Of a stretch of 64,000 nucleotides of DNA, positions 1-8,581 are shown one piece after another (position 1 is the first letter of the stretch; every line of letters starts with the position of its first letter). The notes under the pieces are model-generated. The model worked only from the letters and a program-made list of their open reading frames with translations. It was not told the origin of the DNA and searched no databases. The position numbers were made by a program, and so were the translations under genes. This DNA is from an uncultured Lachnospiraceae bacterium (GTDB lineage: Bacteria; Bacillota; Clostridia; Lachnospirales; Lachnospiraceae), in assembly GCA_910580005.1 (NCBI GenBank), contig CAJTXH010000001.1, positions 43,670 through 107,669 of the forward strand, in the 5' to 3' direction.

Positions 1-244
1 AAAGTTTAATGTACCTTTAGACCCTAGTACAGTTAATAATGTAAATTTGTATGTTACATCTGTAAATTTAGCACCACTTAGAACTTCTATAAGGTACAAC
101 TCTATGGATAATGAAATAGAGATAGAACCTTTAGAACCATATGCCCAGAATGAGTCTTATATTTTAAATATTACAACTAATGTGGCATCGGCTGGAGGAA
201 AGCATTTGCGTGAGCCTTTACAGGTGCAGTTTAAGATAGAGTAG
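1..244 (+). CDS. C-terminal end of an SbsA-type Ig-like (Big_5) domain protein, partial
   Basis: The open frame runs in from the left edge and stops with TAG at 242-244, so only about 80 C-terminal residues are seen. The pattern is that of a bacterial SbsA/Big_5 Ig-like domain: an opening F-x-V-P-L-D-P-S-T-V run, a central segment with I-E-P-L-E-P, and a closing F-K-I-E after 'ASAGGKHLREP'. Such domains occur in tandem in cell-surface or secreted proteins and help to present adhesins or enzymes outside the cell. The rest of the protein lies outside the window, so its overall role is unknown. An in-frame TTG at 47 has no ribosome-binding site and is not a real start. The gene faces the Fn3 protein on the other strand and shares a terminator with it. 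Confidence 0.7.
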   Translation, partial: KFNVPLDPSTVNNVNLYVTSVNLAPLRTSIRYNSMDNEIEIEPLEPYAQNESYILNITTNVASAGGKHLREPLQVQFKIE

Positions 245-263
245 TCATTTTCTGTAAGTGGAA

Positions 264-300
264 AAAGAACTTCCTGGCGTAATGTCTTTGGAAGTTCTTT
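264..300. terminator. Bidirectional terminator hairpin between convergent genes
   Basis: An 11-bp perfect stem (AAAGAACTTCC at 264-274 with its complement at 290-300) encloses a 15-nt loop. Read on the minus strand it is followed by a run of five T, which suits the end of the Fn3 gene best. The plus-strand tail is weaker. Confidence 0.6.
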
Positions 301-314
301 ATTCTGGTGGGGAT

Positions 315-2708
315 TTATTTTAGTACAGGTTTTAATTTAATTGCAAGTACCCTGTCCATATGGTTTAGTGCCTGGGAGCCAGGTATCGCAGATTCAAAGT
401 TTACATATATATATTTGCCAAGCACCGCAATTTCTTCGTTAAGTGCAGGCATCTGTACAGTTTTCTTTATTTTGCCTGTTTTCATATTTTTTGTGCCTGT
501 ACCAGATGGTTTATATATATTTAATTCATTTGTATATCCATAGGCTCTTGATAGTATCATGTTTTTTCCAGTAAATGCAATACCTTGTACAGCAGGTGGA
601 ATTACAACATCTGATTTTTCAGTAAGTATTAACGGCATGCTGCCATTTTCTTTTGCTGTATTTTTTTCTACTTTGTAACTTCTGAGTGTGCCATTTTTAT
701 TAAGTTCAAAGCTTCCAGCCCATAACTGGTCTTTATGCCATGTAAGGAATGAGGCTTTTTTGCCTAATTTATATACTGCGGAGAAACTTACATTGTGGAA
801 CATTGCATATTCTTGTGCTGCATTGTCAACTTCTTTAAAATCTATTGTGCATACTTTTTTACCATTAGTTATCCAGATATTTTCACCATCAAAAGTTATT
901 CCGCCAGCATGTGTCTGGTTAGGAAGGACTATTACTGTAAGCAGGTCTTTAAACTCTTTGTCAAGCACATATATTACAGACTGCTCTTCATAATGTGAAT
1001 CATATGCAGATATTAGCAGGTAATTTTTAGCAAATGTAAGTCCTTGTGGGCACATGGATGTACTTTCAAAGCCATTTACATTTGTAGAACATATACCTGG
1101 TATTGTGTAAGATTTACTGTAATTTGCATATTTTTTTACAATTTCTGTTTTATTCCAGGCATCTGACCTGATAAGTTCTTTTTTAGTCTTGTAATAGCTT
1201 GGTGATGTTGTAGTGCCTTTTGTTATGCGTGGTGTAATATCAATAGCAGATTCTTCGCTAATAAATTCTTGCCCAAATGCCATGCGGTAAGCATATACCT
1301 TATAACTATAAATTTCTTCTGCTGTAAGGTTTTCGTAAACTTTGGATATAGTTTTTTTATCCTCTATTTTATCTATAAGGGTAAAACCTTCTTCCTGTTT
1401 CTGGTATATATAATAACCAGCAGCACCTGTGACAGCTTTCCAGGTTAAACGGAGTTTTCCATAACCTGCTTTGCCTTTAAGGTTTACCTGTTCAGGAAGT
1501 GTTGATGTCTTCACTACATTGCTAAATCCGCTTGTATGTTCTTCTGTGTCAGCATATGTCATTATTTTATAACGGTAGTTTTTGCCAGAGCTAAGCCCTG
1601 TGTCAGTATAGGAAGTTTCTGTTGTGCTTGTTAAATATTCAAAATCCCCGCTTCCCTGCCTTCTGTATATAATATAACCTGTAGCTGTATCATTTAAGTT
1701 CCATGAAAGGTGGATTGACTCCGCTGTATTGGCACTTAATGCAAGCCCTGTTGTGGCATAAGGTGTTGTAACAGCACGTAATGTTTTTGAATACTGGCTT
1801 AAAAGATTAGTGGTGTCAAGGTATGATGATATTATATATGAATAAACAGTTCCTGCTTCAAGACCAATTTCTGAAATTGATGTACCAGTTGTTACTCTAT
1901 ATAATTCATATGGCATATCATTAATGCTCCTATATAAGTAATATGAACTGACTGCAGGGTTTTCATTCCATGATAAATCAATTCTGTGGCTTTCTTCTTT
2001 TATAATTTTAAAACCAGAAACGGCAGCAGGGCATGTACATAATGATAATACATCAGATGCTTCACCTATGTTACTTTCATTAAGGCAGTATGCCTGGATA
2101 TATATATCATACCGTTTTGAAGCTTCCAGCCCTTCTATTGTATATGCGTTTAAAGAAGTATTTCCTGATAAAGTGTATACACCCTCAGAAACTGGTTTAT
2201 AGTATACTTTATATGAAGCATTATTCATACTATCCCATGTTAAGCTGATTGAAGCGCTTGTTGCTGTCTGTGCTGCCCTGTCTGTTACTGCGATGCCAGT
2301 AACTTTATTTACAGTAGTGGCAGCATAAAATACCTGTGATAAAGGACTGTATACTTTTTCACCAAGTATAGTTTTATAACAGCGTATCTGGTATGAACAT
2401 ATAGTTGCTGCACTTAAAGAAGGGATTATAAATGAATTTACTGTAGTTTCTGTTGTGTATGGTATACCATTGTAACTTATAGCTAATTCATATCCTTCTG
2501 CATCTGTTACAGCATCCCATGTAATTGTTATATCATTTGTTGTTGCGAAAATAACAGAGGATTCTGTTACTACTGCATCAAATGTGGCAGCAGGCGGTGT
2601 TTCTGCATAACCAGTAGCTTTTGTGCTGGTACTGCATAATACACAATATAATAATGACATAATGCCTATAAATATTGCTGTGGGTTTAAAATACCTTTTT
2701 TTATTCAT
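315..2708 (-). CDS. Secreted multi-fibronectin type III protein with C-terminal propeller-like region
   Basis: 797 residues. An N-terminal signal peptide (about residues 1-35: lysines, then a hydrophobic stretch ending near 'STKATGYA') sends it outside the cell. About five fibronectin type III repeats follow (roughly residues 38-500), each with the 'I-x-L-S/T-W' and 'Y-x-I-Y/R' strands and the 'Y-x-Y-x-I/V' closing strand typical of Fn3. The last 250 residues differ: repeats such as 'GITFDGENIWIT' and 'GIAFTGKNMIL' suggest a beta-propeller-like domain. No catalytic motif or LPxTG anchor is visible. Start: ATG at 2708 preceded by AAAGGACGG. It could be an adhesin, a matrix-binding protein or an accessory to polysaccharide use; the sequence does not decide. 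Monocistronic by context. Confidence 0.8.
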   Translation of the reverse strand: MNKKRYFKPTAIFIGIMSLLYCVLCSTSTKATGYAETPPAATFDAVVTESSVIFATTNDITITWDAVTDAEGYELAISYNGIPYTTETTVNSFIIPSLSAATICSYQIRCYKTILGEKVYSPLSQVFYAATTVNKVTGIAVTDRAAQTATSASISLTWDSMNNASYKVYYKPVSEGVYTLSGNTSLNAYTIEGLEASKRYDIYIQAYCLNESNIGEASDVLSLCTCPAAVSGFKIIKEESHRIDLSWNENPAVSSYYLYRSINDMPYELYRVTTGTSISEIGLEAGTVYSYIISSYLDTTNLLSQYSKTLRAVTTPYATTGLALSANTAESIHLSWNLNDTATGYIIYRRQGSGDFEYLTSTTETSYTDTGLSSGKNYRYKIMTYADTEEHTSGFSNVVKTSTLPEQVNLKGKAGYGKLRLTWKAVTGAAGYYIYQKQEEGFTLIDKIEDKKTISKVYENLTAEEIYSYKVYAYRMAFGQEFISEESAIDITPRITKGTTTSPSYYKTKKELIRSDAWNKTEIVKKYANYSKSYTIPGICSTNVNGFESTSMCPQGLTFAKNYLLISAYDSHYEEQSVIYVLDKEFKDLLTVIVLPNQTHAGGITFDGENIWITNGKKVCTIDFKEVDNAAQEYAMFHNVSFSAVYKLGKKASFLTWHKDQLWAGSFELNKNGTLRSYKVEKNTAKENGSMPLILTEKSDVVIPPAVQGIAFTGKNMILSRAYGYTNELNIYKPSGTGTKNMKTGKIKKTVQMPALNEEIAVLGKYIYVNFESAIPGSQALNHMDRVLAIKLKPVLK

Positions 2709-2882
2709 TGTGTAATCCGTCCTTTATTATATTGATTTTTGGTTTTTGCTAAGTTATACTTAATATATAATATATAGCAAAAATGGCAAATTATGGTCAA
2801 AATGTATAAAAATTTTTTCTGATATCTGGCATTTTTAACTAAATTAGTATATGGAGATGTAGAATAAATAGTATGGAAAAAG

Positions 2883-2949
2883 CAGGCAGCCTGTCTTTAA
2901 GTGAACTGGATTGGCATGACTGGGCAGTCCAGTTTGCATTTTATTTTAT
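2883..2949 (+). promoter_or_regulatory. Untranslated leader with two hairpins upstream of the YesL-like gene
   Basis: The 310 bases between the Fn3 start and the next gene hold no convincing ORF. A small hairpin (CAGG/CCTG at 883-893 past position 2000) is followed by a 10-bp stem (2904-2913 with 2925-2934, one G-T pair) and a T-rich tail from 2939. With no plus-strand gene upstream, the second hairpin looks like a terminator inside a leader, which would suit attenuation. No known riboswitch pattern was recognised. A 30-codon ORF runs through it (ATG at 2873) without a well-placed ribosome-binding site. Confidence 0.35.
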
Positions 2950-3018
2950 TATGTTATATACTTAAAAAGAATTTTGTTTATTAATATATTTTATTTTAAT
3001 GATAGGAGGAACATCTGG

Positions 3019-3711
3019 ATGGGAAATAATGGTTTTTTTAGTATAGAAAGTCCTTTGTATAAGTTTATGAACAGGCTTCTGGATATGATAAAGCTTAACT
3101 TTTTATGGATTTTATGCAGTCTCCCGGTTGTTACAATGGGAGCAGCAACTACAGCAGCATTTACTATAACACTTAGGATGGTGGAGGAAGAAGAAGGGTA
3201 TATAGCAAGGCCATTTTTCCGTGAATTTAAGAATAATCTTGTTAAGGGAAGTATTATTGGGGTTGTCCAGTTATTTGCTATGTATGCAATTTATCTTGAT
3301 TTCCAGTTGTCTAATATTGAAGGCAACGGAGTTTTATTTACAGTTATTGGCGTACTTGCAATATTTCTGACTTTTATGCATCTTATTTATGCATATGCGC
3401 TTTTGGCAAGATATGAAAATACAATTATAAACACTTTAAAAAATTCTTATGCTATTGGTTTAAGGTATTTACCTAAAACTTTTGGTCTATTTATTATAAT
3501 TGTACTTGAATGTGCAATTTTTCTGTGGAATTTTACTACACAGTTTATAGGGATGTTATTAGGTCCGGCATGTATTATTTTGACAATAAGCAGTTTTGCA
3601 AGACCCTTGTTTAAGCTGGTTGAAAAGGATAACGAAGAAAGGACATCACATAAAGATGAAGGGTTTGAGGATGCAGGCGGAGCCAGTGTAAAGGAAGAGG
3701 ACTTTAATTAA
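3019..3711 (+). CDS. YesL-like (DUF624) integral membrane protein
   Basis: 230 residues from ATG 3019, chosen because AGGAGG lies nine bases upstream; an in-frame TTG at 2974 has no such site. The N-terminus 'SPLYKFMNRLLDMIKLNFLW' followed by 'CSLPVVTMGAATTA' is the hallmark of the YesL/DUF624 family. About five membrane helices can be seen, and the C-terminal tail is charged and probably cytosolic. Family members are often encoded beside ABC sugar transporters or two-component systems in Firmicutes, but their biochemical role is not established. Here it stands alone between a surface-protein gene and the cobalamin genes, with its own leader and a terminator, so no partner is suggested. Confidence 0.8.
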   Translation: MGNNGFFSIESPLYKFMNRLLDMIKLNFLWILCSLPVVTMGAATTAAFTITLRMVEEEEGYIARPFFREFKNNLVKGSIIGVVQLFAMYAIYLDFQLSNIEGNGVLFTVIGVLAIFLTFMHLIYAYALLARYENTIINTLKNSYAIGLRYLPKTFGLFIIIVLECAIFLWNFTTQFIGMLLGPACIILTISSFARPLFKLVEKDNEERTSHKDEGFEDAGGASVKEEDFN

Positions 3712-3726
3712 GAATTTAAAATTTGC

Positions 3727-3765
3727 GCATGTCTCCAGGAGTATTAGGGACATGCTTTATTTATA
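3727..3765 (+). terminator. Terminator after the YesL-like gene
   Basis: A 9-bp stem (GCATGTCTC at 3727-3735 with GGGACATGC at 3747-3755, one G-T pair) and an 11-nt loop are followed by TTTATTTAT. It separates the YesL-like gene from cobQ, which supports the later start chosen for cobQ. Confidence 0.55.
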
Positions 3766-3806
3766 TAAAGATTGTGGATATACGCTTTAATATGAAAGGG
3801 GTATGT

Positions 3807-5282
3807 ATGGCATATAAAATTATGGTACAGGGAACTATGTCAAATGCAGGCAAAAGCCTGGTAGTAGCAGGGCTTGCCCGTTTATTTGCCAGAGATGGAT
3901 ATAAGGTTGCTCCTTTTAAATCACAAAATATGGCACTTAATTCATTTATTACAAAAGACGGTTTTGAAATTGGACGTGCACAGGCTGTACAAGCAGAGGC
4001 GGCTGGAATTATTCCAGAAGTATATATGAACCCGGTATTATTAAAGCCTGTCAGTGAAATGGGTTCACAGGTTATTGTAAATGGAAAAGCCATATGCAAC
4101 ATGAAAGCAAAAGATTATTTCAAGTATAAAACAGAACTTGTGCCTGATATTATGGCTGCATTTAATTACCTGGACAGGAAGTTTGACATTGTAATAATAG
4201 AAGGTGCAGGAAGCCCTGCTGAAATAAACCTTAAAGAAAATGATATTGTGAATATGGGACTTGCAGAAATGACAAATTCGCCTGTCCTGCTTGTTGGCGA
4301 TATTGACAGGGGTGGTGTGTTTGCGCAGGTTTATGGGACTATTGCACTTCTTGAAGAGAAGGAACGTAGCAGGATAAAAGGGATTTTGGTTAATAAGTTC
4401 AGAGGGGATAAATCAATACTTGAACCAGGGATTAAAATGCTTGAAGATAAATGTGGTAAGCCTGTCCTGGGTGTTATCCCTTATATAAATATTGATATAG
4501 ATGATGAAGATAGCCTATCAGAAAGGTTTTCTAAAGGCCATTATGCAGGCATTGTTGATATAGCAGTAATCAGGCTTCCAAGGATTTCTAATTTTACAGA
4601 TTTTAATGTATTTGGAAATTTTGAAGGGGTTTCACTTAGGTATATAGATAATGCCAGGGACTTAAAAGAGCCTGATATTATATTTATCCCTGGTACAAAA
4701 AATACTATAAAAGACCTTATGTGGATGCGCCAGAATGGGATTGAAGCAGCAGTTAAAAAAGCAAATTCAAAAGGATGTATAGTTTTTGGGATTTGTGGGG
4801 GATATCAGATGCTTGGAAATTCAATAAGTGACCAATATAATATGGAAGAGGGCGGTACAGCCAGTGGAATGGGGCTTATTGATATTAATACTGTATTTGG
4901 AAGTGAGAAGAAAACAGTACAAACTAGTGGAAAGTTAGGCAAGATTAATGGTTTATTTAAAGAACTTTCTGGTAAAGAATATAATGGATATGAAATACAT
5001 ATTGGCATGACAGAGGGGAAATGCCAGAATGAAACATGCCAGCCTGTTAATATATCTGCCAGCCAGAATAATGTGTATGGTTCGTATATACATGGGCTTT
5101 TTGACAATGGAGATATAGCATATACTATATTAAAAGCTATTGCTGCCAGAAAAGGGGCTGGTGACAATGTAATTAAAAGTTTTAATTATAAAGAATATAA
5201 GAAAAAGCAGTATGATATACTTGCAGATACAATAAGAGATAATGTGGATATAGCTAAAATATCAAGATGCATGGGAATATAA
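3807..5282 (+). CDS. cobQ: Cobyric acid synthase (CbiP/CobQ)
   Basis: 491 residues. The enzyme amidates adenosylcobyrinic a,c-diamide at four side chains, using glutamine and ATP, to give adenosylcobyric acid in cobalamin synthesis. The N-terminal domain has the dethiobiotin-synthetase-like P-loop GTMSNAGKS (residues 9-17) and 'DIDRGGVFAQ'. The C-terminal half is a class I glutamine amidotransferase with nucleophile Cys330 in GICGGYQMLG and His429 in YIHGLF. Start: ATG 3807 with AAAGGGG just upstream; the frame stays open back to 3723, but that stretch overlaps the preceding terminator. First gene of a cobQ-cobT-cobU run. No cobalamin riboswitch fits in the 95 bases upstream. Identification is firm. 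Confidence 0.95.
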   Translation: MAYKIMVQGTMSNAGKSLVVAGLARLFARDGYKVAPFKSQNMALNSFITKDGFEIGRAQAVQAEAAGIIPEVYMNPVLLKPVSEMGSQVIVNGKAICNMKAKDYFKYKTELVPDIMAAFNYLDRKFDIVIIEGAGSPAEINLKENDIVNMGLAEMTNSPVLLVGDIDRGGVFAQVYGTIALLEEKERSRIKGILVNKFRGDKSILEPGIKMLEDKCGKPVLGVIPYINIDIDDEDSLSERFSKGHYAGIVDIAVIRLPRISNFTDFNVFGNFEGVSLRYIDNARDLKEPDIIFIPGTKNTIKDLMWMRQNGIEAAVKKANSKGCIVFGICGGYQMLGNSISDQYNMEEGGTASGMGLIDINTVFGSEKKTVQTSGKLGKINGLFKELSGKEYNGYEIHIGMTEGKCQNETCQPVNISASQNNVYGSYIHGLFDNGDIAYTILKAIAARKGAGDNVIKSFNYKEYKKKQYDILADTIRDNVDIAKISRCMGI

Positions 5283-5341
5283 TCTTACTATGGACAGCAT
5301 AGTTATGAATAGCAACATTATAATTTATATGGGGCATAAAT

Positions 5342-6427
5342 ATGGATAAAGAAGAATTATTTAATATAAAAATACAAGAACCTTGTTTAAAAGCATATAC
5401 AAAAGCACAAGTGCACTGGGATAGCATTGCAAAGCCTTTAGACGGGCTTGGTGTATTTGAAGACATTATTAAAAAGATAGCAGGAATTACACAAAATGCA
5501 GATATTGTAATTGGCAAAAAGGCTGTTGTTGTAATGTGTGCTGATAATGGAATTATAGAAGAAGGCGTAAGCCAGTCAGGGCATGAGGTAACAACAGTTG
5601 TTTCCTCTAATATAGCAAAAGGGATTGCAAGTGTATGCCGCATGGCAAATGTTGCAGGAGCAGATGTAATACCAGTGGATATTGGTATTAAAGATAACAT
5701 TAATGTAAATGGGCTTTTAAATAGAAAAGTTTTAAACGGGACTGCTAATTTTGCAAAAGAACCAGCAATAACTAGCGAAGGGCTTTTGCAGGCAATACAG
5801 ACAGGAATAGATATTACCAGGGATTTAAAAGAGAAAGGCTATAAAATTATTGCCACAGGTGAAATGGGCATTGGCAACACTACTACAAGCAGTGCACTTG
5901 CAAGTATAATGTTAAATATGCCAGTTCCAAAGGTGGCAGGCAGAGGTGCAGGGCTTAATGATGAGGGGCTTAAAAAGAAAATTCTGGTAATAGGAGATGC
6001 AATAAAAAAATATGGGCTTGATAACCAGAAGGAAACATGCCAAGAAGAAACATTTAAAGCATTATGTTGCATTGGAGGGCTGGATATAGCCGGGCTTACA
6101 GGTATATTTATTGGTGGTGCATTGTACCATATACCAATAGTTATTGATGGAATTATATCAGCAACAGCAGCACTTGCAGCAGAAAGGCTTGTGCCAGGCT
6201 GCCAGGCATATATGATAGCTTCACATATAGGCAAAGAACCTGCCTGTAAATTTATACTTGACACGCTTTGCCTGAAACCTGTAATTGATGCAGGGCTTGC
6301 ATTAGGTGAAGGGACAGGTGCTGTGCTTTTATTTCCAATGCTTGATATGGTAATTGAGGTTTACAGGGAAAATACAACATTTGATGATATTAATATAGAA
6401 CAATACAAGAGGTTTACAGATATATGA
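5342..6427 (+). CDS. cobT: Nicotinate-nucleotide--dimethylbenzimidazole phosphoribosyltransferase
   Basis: 361 residues. CobT transfers phosphoribose from nicotinate mononucleotide to 5,6-dimethylbenzimidazole or a similar base, giving the alpha-ribazole phosphate that becomes the lower ligand of cobalamin. Seen: 'IAKPLDGLG' near the N-terminus, 'GEMGIGNTTTSSA' and 'GRGAGL' in the middle, and the C-terminal 'LGEGTGAVL' with the likely catalytic Glu323. Length is normal for the family. It begins 59 bases after cobQ, with only a weak GGGG element ahead of the ATG, and overlaps cobU by four bases (ATGA), so the two are probably translationally coupled. It acts in the cytosol. No BluB-type base-making gene lies next to it. 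Confidence 0.95.
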   Translation: MDKEELFNIKIQEPCLKAYTKAQVHWDSIAKPLDGLGVFEDIIKKIAGITQNADIVIGKKAVVVMCADNGIIEEGVSQSGHEVTTVVSSNIAKGIASVCRMANVAGADVIPVDIGIKDNINVNGLLNRKVLNGTANFAKEPAITSEGLLQAIQTGIDITRDLKEKGYKIIATGEMGIGNTTTSSALASIMLNMPVPKVAGRGAGLNDEGLKKKILVIGDAIKKYGLDNQKETCQEETFKALCCIGGLDIAGLTGIFIGGALYHIPIVIDGIISATAALAAERLVPGCQAYMIASHIGKEPACKFILDTLCLKPVIDAGLALGEGTGAVLLFPMLDMVIEVYRENTTFDDINIEQYKRFTDI

Positions 6428-6954
6428 TAGTTACAGTTACTGGCGGGAGTGGAAGTGGCAAGTCGGAATTTGCCGAAAACATGGTGGCAGAATTATCATG
6501 TCATACTAAAGAAAATAATAAACTATATTATATTGCTACAATGAAACCATATGGTGAAGAGGCCGCTATGCGTATAAACCGCCACAAAAAGCTGCGTGAG
6601 GGAAAGGGATTTTTAACTATTGAATGTTATAATAATATTGGCTGCTGCCAGATTGATAGTAAAAGCAATGTATTGCTTGAATGTATGTCAAACCTGGCTG
6701 CTAATGAAATGTTTGAAGAAACTATAAAAGACCAGAATTATGTTTTAAATAAAATATGTAGTGGAATAGACAAGTTAAAAGATACAGCAGGTAATCTTGT
6801 AATTGTAACAAATGATATATTTGCTGATGGAATTATATATGATAAAAGTACAATGGAATATATAGAACTTCTTGGAAAGATTAACCAGTATCTTGTAAGT
6901 ATTAGTAACAGGGTGATTGAAGTTATATATTCATGTCCTCTTATTATTTTATAG
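6424..6954 (+). CDS. cobU: Adenosylcobinamide kinase / adenosylcobinamide-phosphate guanylyltransferase
   Basis: 176 residues, normal for CobU. The bifunctional enzyme phosphorylates adenosylcobinamide and then makes adenosylcobinamide-GDP, the partner of alpha-ribazole in the last assembly step. Seen: Walker A GGSGSGKS (residues 7-14), 'YYIATMKP', the R-H-x-x-x-R active-site segment around His54, and 'LLECMSNL' followed by 'VIVTNDI'. It starts inside the cobT stop codon. The cluster then ends: cobS, cobC and cbiB are not in the window, so either they lie elsewhere or this organism relies on salvage plus distant genes. No T-tract terminator is obvious in the 73 bases that follow. Confidence 0.92.
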   Translation: MIVTVTGGSGSGKSEFAENMVAELSCHTKENNKLYYIATMKPYGEEAAMRINRHKKLREGKGFLTIECYNNIGCCQIDSKSNVLLECMSNLAANEMFEETIKDQNYVLNKICSGIDKLKDTAGNLVIVTNDIFADGIIYDKSTMEYIELLGKINQYLVSISNRVIEVIYSCPLIIL

Positions 6955-7027
6955 TATATAATAAGATTTTTAACAGAGGGAAAATAAGGGGGACAGTGTC
7001 TATAACTAAGGAAGGCGGGAGATAATA

Positions 7028-7558
7028 GTGAAAAAAAGTAAAAAAAATATAATATTTATTTTATTATTTATTACAATGGCTTTTGTATTTTTTGCTTTAA
7101 TAAATATACAAGAAATAATAGACTATTCTAAAATAGAGGCAGCAGGAAGTAAAGTTTTAACACCTGTTAATGTAAAACAGAAAACTAATAAAAGGTATAA
7201 TAAAGGAAGGACAACTGAAACTACAACTAATTATGTACAGTTTGTTGTTGAGATTAACAATAGCAGGAAATCTTTTTATATGAAAACATCCGATGCATAT
7301 GGTGCAAATTCTCCATCAGTAGGGCTTGAAGCAGTTGCTTCTAAAAAGAAAATTAAGAGATACATATTTTATACAGATAAACACATTTATTACTCAAAAA
7401 ATGCAGCTACAACAGGTGAATATATAAAAGAAAGCATAACAGATAAATTAATTGTATTTTGCTTTATAATAGGTTTTATAGGCTTAGGATTTCTTTTTGT
7501 AAATATCTCAGATAAAATTATAGAAAAACGCAGGATGAAAACTATAGGATATAAATAA
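7028..7558 (+). CDS. Hypothetical membrane protein with extracytoplasmic domain
   Basis: 176 residues from GTG 7028, with GGCGGGAG seven bases upstream. A lysine-rich N-terminus leads into a first membrane helix (about residues 8-27); a central soluble part of about 110 residues is probably outside the membrane; a second helix lies near residues 138-160 and is followed by a basic tail. The central part ('YVQFVVEINN...SFYMKTSDAYG') loosely recalls DUF3592-type proteins, but I do not recognise the family with certainty. It sits 73 bases after cobU and could be cotranscribed, though nothing in it suggests a cobalamin role. Confidence 0.6.
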   Translation: MKKSKKNIIFILLFITMAFVFFALINIQEIIDYSKIEAAGSKVLTPVNVKQKTNKRYNKGRTTETTTNYVQFVVEINNSRKSFYMKTSDAYGANSPSVGLEAVASKKKIKRYIFYTDKHIYYSKNAATTGEYIKESITDKLIVFCFIIGFIGLGFLFVNISDKIIEKRRMKTIGYK

Positions 7559-7648
7559 AAAACAGCAGGATAATTTCTCAAAATACAATTTCAAGTTATT
7601 ATATGTTATAATAATATTATAGTATAACATTTTAACTATGCATAATAG

Positions 7649-7765
7649 GAAAGGAGAAACTAAGGGGTTCTTTAAAGAAATACCTTAATGCAATATTAGA
7701 AGGCGGTTTCCCATATGCAATAATTGTAAAATTACAAGATATAAAAGAAATTAAGCCTTCATAAG
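7649..7765 (+). pseudogene. Possible decayed small gene with intact ribosome-binding site
   Basis: A good site (GGAAAGGAG at 7649-7657) is followed, in the frame starting near 7669, by about 33 protein-like codons ('SLKKYLNAILEGGFPYAII', then 'VKLQDIKEIKPS') and a stop, but no ATG, GTG or TTG opens that frame. In another frame an ATG at 7639 gives only 16 codons. A strong terminator follows at 7794. I read this as a small gene that has lost its start or suffered a frameshift; the product is unknown. Confidence 0.25.
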
Positions 7766-7793
7766 AAAAGAAAACTGATTTTAAGAGAAGTGG

Positions 7794-7834
7794 CAATATC
7801 CAAACGTTTATAAAAACGTTTGGATATTGTTTTT
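7794..7834 (+). terminator. Strong rho-independent terminator
   Basis: A perfect 16-bp stem (7794-7809 with 7814-7829) with the tetraloop ATAA is followed by five T. It has no T-run on the other strand, so it terminates plus-strand transcription from the cob/7028 side and not the convergent PAP2 gene. Confidence 0.85.
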
Positions 7835-7842
7835 GTAACACT

Positions 7843-8556
7843 TTACTGCAATTCCCTGTGGTGTTTTAGACTTTTCACAAGTTTATGACGCTGGTTTAAA
7901 TTCCTGTATGTCATATGATAGTGTGCAGGCAATGGTTTATATATGATAATATAATAAAATATATATAATGCCACAGCACACACAAGGTCAATAAATGAGT
8001 GCTGTTTTAAAAATAATGTTGAAATACATATTAATATACATAATACAAGTGAACTGTTTTTAACCCATTTTTTATTTTTAAAATACTGGCTTGTAGCTAT
8101 ACCAACATGTATTGCAATAGAATTATATACATGTATGCTTGGACATACATTTGTATCTGTATCAGTGGCATATAGTATTGATATTATATTAGTGAATATA
8201 TTTTCACGCTCAAATGATTCTGGACGCATATTTTGTGCATTTGGAAAAAATGTATATATTATTAAACTGGTAGTCATTCCCATAACAAGTATTGCAGCAC
8301 ATCTGTAGAAATCATCTATATATTTTGTCTGGAAGAAAAGGAAAACCAGGCTTGCTGCCACATATATAAACCATAAAAGGTATGGTATTATAAATATTTC
8401 ACAAAACGGTATAAAATCATCTATAATACAGTGGACTTCACTAAATTTTACATCAGTGCGCTGTTCAAGCAATACAAACCATACCATATATATTGGAAGG
8501 TAAAGAATTATAATTGCATGTTTATACTTAAATAGAAATTGTTTTAATTTCTTCAT
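7843..8556 (-). CDS. PAP2-like membrane phosphatase (inositol-phosphoryl transferase-like)
   Basis: 237 residues with about six hydrophobic helices. The PAP2 superfamily signature is present in the variant seen in AUR1/PAP2_3-type proteins: 'CPSIHVYNS' (the P-S-x-H motif) and, about 40 residues later, 'LKQHSFIDLVCA' (the H-x-x-x-D motif). These enzymes cleave or transfer phosphate head groups at the membrane; the substrate here cannot be told. The first motif (K-x6-R-P) is not clearly present, with only 'NMRPES' as a candidate. The start ATG at 8556 follows CTGGAGG in the minus sense. It lies 25 bases after the DUF5662 gene and is probably cotranscribed with it. Confidence 0.75.
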   Translation of the reverse strand: MKKLKQFLFKYKHAIIILYLPIYMVWFVLLEQRTDVKFSEVHCIIDDFIPFCEIFIIPYLLWFIYVAASLVFLFFQTKYIDDFYRCAAILVMGMTTSLIIYTFFPNAQNMRPESFERENIFTNIISILYATDTDTNVCPSIHVYNSIAIHVGIATSQYFKNKKWVKNSSLVLCILICISTLFLKQHSFIDLVCAVALYIFYYIIIYKPLPAHYHMTYRNLNQRHKLVKSLKHHRELQ

Positions 8557-8581
8557 TAAAAATCCTCCAGTTAATTGTTAG

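Noticed and set aside
2873..2965. 30-codon ORF in the leader of the YesL-like gene
   Set aside because: No ribosome-binding site at a usual distance; it overlaps two hairpins. Mentioned only as part of the leader.
3712..3806. Cobalamin riboswitch upstream of cobQ
   Set aside because: The space is too short and is filled by a terminator hairpin; none of the B12-box bases were seen.
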